Part shown: piece after piece, positions 61,595 through 64,000 of the stretch
Position numbering within the stretch: the first letter of the stretch is position 1
Layout of the letters: each line of letters begins with the position of its first letter
Source of the DNA: Aureispira sp. CCB-E
GTDB taxonomy: Bacteria > Bacteroidota > Bacteroidia > Chitinophagales > Saprospiraceae
NCBI RefSeq assembly: GCF_031326345.1
Contig: NZ_CP133671.1
Coordinates: forward strand, 3,782,001 to 3,846,000
Direction of reading: 5' to 3'
DNA length: 64,000 bases
Made by a program: the position numbers and the translations under genes
Notes under the pieces: generated by a model
The model's database searches: none
Told to the model about the DNA's origin: nothing
The model's input: the letters and a program-made list of their open reading frames with translations, nothing else

Positions 61595-63946
61595 GTGAAA
61601 TTTATCCCTATAGTATTTTCTTTCTTTTTGATATTAATTGCGAATGCAGCATTAGGGCAAGCAAAAAACTATACGATTAGTGGTGTGGTTACCTCTTCTG
61701 AAAGTGGTGAAGTATTAATTGGTGCGAATATTTATGTAGTTAGTAAGACTTGGGGGACTATTACAAATGAGTATGGCTTTTATTCTTTGACCATTCCAAA
61801 ACAACGAGATACCTTTTTTTTGGTCGTTTCTTATATTGGTTACCAAACCATAAAGGAGCCTATCTTTTTGAATGATAATACTACAAAAAATATAGAACTA
61901 ACGGAGGCAGTCGCTCTAGGTGAAGTCGTAGTGGCAGAAGGATCTAATGTAGAGCGATTAAATGCTACGCAAATGGGCAAGGAGGAGATAAATGTGAAAG
62001 AGGGAAAAAAAATCACTGCCTTGTTTGGAGAAGTTGATGTTATTAAATTGTTGCAACTAAAACCTGGTGTACAATCAGGAGTTGAAGGCGCAGCTGGAAT
62101 ATATGTTAGAGGAGGAGGGGCAGATCAAAATCATTTTTTATTAGATGAGGCTTCGATTTATAACCCAAGCCATTTGCTAGGTTTGTTTAGTACATTTAAT
62201 GCTGACATTACTAAGAATTTGACCTTATACAAAGCAGGATTCCCTGCACAATTTGGAGGAAAACTATCCTCAGTTATAAATGTAAAAACTAGAGAAGGCA
62301 ATCGCAAGAAATGGCAAATTTCAGGAGGGTTAGGTGTAACATCGGCTCGATTGGCAGTAGAAGGTCCTTTAAAGAAAAATAAGGGGGCTTTTGTTGTGGC
62401 TGGACGGAGTTCTTATGTAAGCTTACTGACTTCTGCTTTAAACGAAGCAAATAGAGAAAATCCCGATTGGTTTGATATTCCTAATTATTCCTTTTACGAT
62501 GTCAATGCAAAATGGAACTATGATATCACGACTCAAGATCGCATTTTCTTTAGCGCTTATATGGGGCGAGACGCTTTTTCTTTCAAAAGAGATCAAATTG
62601 ATTTTAACTTAGGATGGGGAAATATTGCTAGTACACTGCGTTGGAATAGAATTGTTTCTTCCAAACTATTTGTAAACACCTCTTTCACTTTTTCAGATTA
62701 TGTTTATGCTATAAATAGTAGGTTGGCAGAGGTTAATGTACGAATAGGTTCGGGAATTCGAGATTTTAATCTTAAAACGGATATGACATGGCTGCCGAGC
62801 AACCAACACGAAGTTCGATTAGGAGCCAATGCGATTTATCATAGATTTTCAGTAGGTCAATTTGATGCTAAAAATCAAGCGGGGTTAAATTTAAGAGCAG
62901 GGGCACTATTTCATGCAGGGGAATTTGCAGTATATGGGTCTGATGATTGGAAGATTAACAATCGTATAAGTGCCTTAATTGGTTTGCGTGTAAGTGGTTT
63001 TTATAATAACAAGGCATTCTACCCAAACATAGAACCTCGACTCGCTATTAACTATAAAATTCACCAACGAGTTGCCTTAAAAGCATCGTATGCTCGAATG
63101 AGCCAGTACTTGCATTTAGTATCTACTTCAGGAGCGACATTACCTACAAGCACTTGGTATCCTTCTAGTGCAAAGGTGAAACCACAGATTTCAGATTTGG
63201 TAGCAGCTAGTGTTTCAGTCGCATTGGGAAAGGATTTCTTTATTAACATAGAAGGGTATTACAAGTGGTTACATCATCAAATTGATTTTAGAGATGGGGC
63301 AAAGTTGTTTGTGAATAATAATTTAGAAAATGAGTTTTTATTTGGAAGGGGATATAGCTATGGTGGAGAAATTTATTTGGAGAAGAAAAATGGAAACTTA
63401 AGAGGTTGGATTGGGTATACATTGTCTTGGACTTGGAGGGTGTTTGATCAAATTAATGGGGGGCAGCCTTACCATCCTCAACAAGATCGGAGACACGATT
63501 TGTCAGCTGTAATAACTTGGGATATTCCATGGACAAAACCTAAATTTCCATTAACATTAAGTGCATCTTGGGTTTATGGTACAGGTACTCCTGTTTCACT
63601 TCCTACCAAACGTTATATTCAAATGGATATAACGGCGACCAATTTATTCCAATTTATACCGATTTATGAAAAACGAGGTGGGTTCCAAATGCCAGCATAT
63701 CACCGCTTGGATTTGGGGTTGGTATTAGAACTATTTCCCTTAAAAAGAAAGCGTTTTCAAAGTGATTTGACTTTGAGTATTTACAATGCATACGATCGAA
63801 GAAATGCTTTTTTTATGTATATAGATGCTGTTTATGAGGACGGTGGTTCAGGGGCAAACAATACACAGATTCCAGAAAAGTTTCAAGCTAAAATGGTTTC
63901 GTTATTTCCAATTATTCCAAGCATTACTTGGAATTTTAAATGGTAA
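61595..63946 (+). CDS. TonB-dependent receptor with carboxypeptidase-like N-domain
   Basis: A 783-residue outer-membrane receptor. The start is GTG 61595, which directly gives the signal peptide (KFIPIVFSFFLILIANAALGQ). A carboxypeptidase-regulatory-like domain (about 25-110, SGVVTSSESGEVLIGANIYV) precedes a plug (about 125-230, GVEGAAGIYVRGGGADQNHFLLDEASIYNPSH), then a 22-strand-type barrel ending in aromatic F-K-W. In this architecture the receptor is often paired with a DUF4249-type lipoprotein, and a gene begins 6 bases after the stop. The substrate cannot be deduced. Confidence 0.92.
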   Translation: MKFIPIVFSFFLILIANAALGQAKNYTISGVVTSSESGEVLIGANIYVVSKTWGTITNEYGFYSLTIPKQRDTFFLVVSYIGYQTIKEPIFLNDNTTKNIELTEAVALGEVVVAEGSNVERLNATQMGKEEINVKEGKKITALFGEVDVIKLLQLKPGVQSGVEGAAGIYVRGGGADQNHFLLDEASIYNPSHLLGLFSTFNADITKNLTLYKAGFPAQFGGKLSSVINVKTREGNRKKWQISGGLGVTSARLAVEGPLKKNKGAFVVAGRSSYVSLLTSALNEANRENPDWFDIPNYSFYDVNAKWNYDITTQDRIFFSAYMGRDAFSFKRDQIDFNLGWGNIASTLRWNRIVSSKLFVNTSFTFSDYVYAINSRLAEVNVRIGSGIRDFNLKTDMTWLPSNQHEVRLGANAIYHRFSVGQFDAKNQAGLNLRAGALFHAGEFAVYGSDDWKINNRISALIGLRVSGFYNNKAFYPNIEPRLAINYKIHQRVALKASYARMSQYLHLVSTSGATLPTSTWYPSSAKVKPQISDLVAASVSVALGKDFFINIEGYYKWLHHQIDFRDGAKLFVNNNLENEFLFGRGYSYGGEIYLEKKNGNLRGWIGYTLSWTWRVFDQINGGQPYHPQQDRRHDLSAVITWDIPWTKPKFPLTLSASWVYGTGTPVSLPTKRYIQMDITATNLFQFIPIYEKRGGFQMPAYHRLDLGLVLELFPLKRKRFQSDLTLSIYNAYDRRNAFFMYIDAVYEDGGSGANNTQIPEKFQAKMVSLFPIIPSITWNFKW

Positions 63947-63952
63947 TTTAAG

Positions 63953-64000
63953 ATGAAAAGAATAAGTTATATCTGTTGGGTGTTAATCGTTTTCTCCGCT
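63953..64000 (+). CDS. start of a secreted protein downstream of the TonB receptor (partial)
   Basis: ATG 63953 begins MKRISYICWVLIVFSA, an evident signal peptide, 6 bases after the receptor stop, and the window ends after 16 codons. By analogy with other Bacteroidota receptors of this type, a DUF4249-type surface lipoprotein is the likely product, but this is inference. Confidence 0.62.
   Translation, partial: MKRISYICWVLIVFSA

Noticed and set aside
1..64000. tRNA, rRNA, CRISPR, prophage or insertion-sequence transposase
   Set aside because: None is recognisable on either strand.

Overview
The window is AT-rich chromosomal DNA from a member of the Bacteroidota, most likely a Saprospiria-type marine gliding bacterium (Aureispira is my guess). 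The support is six proteins with type IX secretion (T9SS) C-terminal sorting domains, many SPII lipoproteins, a TonB receptor with an N-terminal carboxypeptidase-like domain, exosortase N, a DUF1573-yajC-ybbR neighbourhood, and the near absence of Shine-Dalgarno sequences. There is no rRNA, tRNA, CRISPR array, transposase or prophage. The window is ordinary chromosome with several accessory patches.

Layout. 1-5.8 kb: a repeat element, a DUF1573 lipoprotein, two tandem paralogous ankyrin proteins, yajC, a YbbR-like gene and a membrane acyltransferase. 5.8-14.8 kb: a large helicase-like P-loop protein with a Vsr/MTES_1575-like tail, an esterase-TPR fusion, a DUF4180 protein, a vanadium-haloperoxidase-like lipoprotein, a small T9SS cargo protein and a TPR lipoprotein. 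14.8-26.6 kb: three tandem M36 (fungalysin) metallopeptidases of about 1240 residues, each with FTP, PA, PKD and T9SS domains. 27-32 kb: a small alpha+beta protein, a CI/LexA-like S24 repressor, a heptose-7-phosphate kinase-like PfkB protein and a 712-residue T9SS protein whose codon use suggests high expression. 32-41 kb: a sulfurtransferase overlapping a DAHP synthase/chorismate mutase fusion, a glycosyltransferase, a beta-CASP nuclease, a purple-acid-phosphatase-like exoprotein, an EEP-family enzyme and a thioredoxin-like protein. 41-53.5 kb: a GyrI-like protein with ThiH, a flavin-binding PNPOx-like protein, a secreted protein with a JAMM-like motif, a MocR regulator, a group III truncated haemoglobin, an AtuA pair, an LRR protein without a normal start codon, a methyltransferase, an enoyl-CoA hydratase and MsrB. 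53.5-59 kb: an exosortase N locus (XrtN, its VIT-domain partner with a PEP-type sorting tail, a small membrane protein, a winged-helix regulator and a second membrane protein). 59.5-64 kb: two unassigned proteins, a TonB receptor and the start of a secreted protein.

Two non-coding observations stand out. First, a family of short intergenic elements with terminal inverted repeats is scattered at about 0.1, 13.9, 50.4 and 59.1 kb, with a decayed piece at 44.0 kb. Second, the XrtN locus carries an exact 15-bp palindrome, CTTTGAAWTTCAAAG, at two promoters, plus a 38-bp palindrome directly ahead of the winged-helix gene. Together these suggest that the regulator controls an XrtN surface-sorting regulon, and that a repeat element has landed between one operator and its gene.
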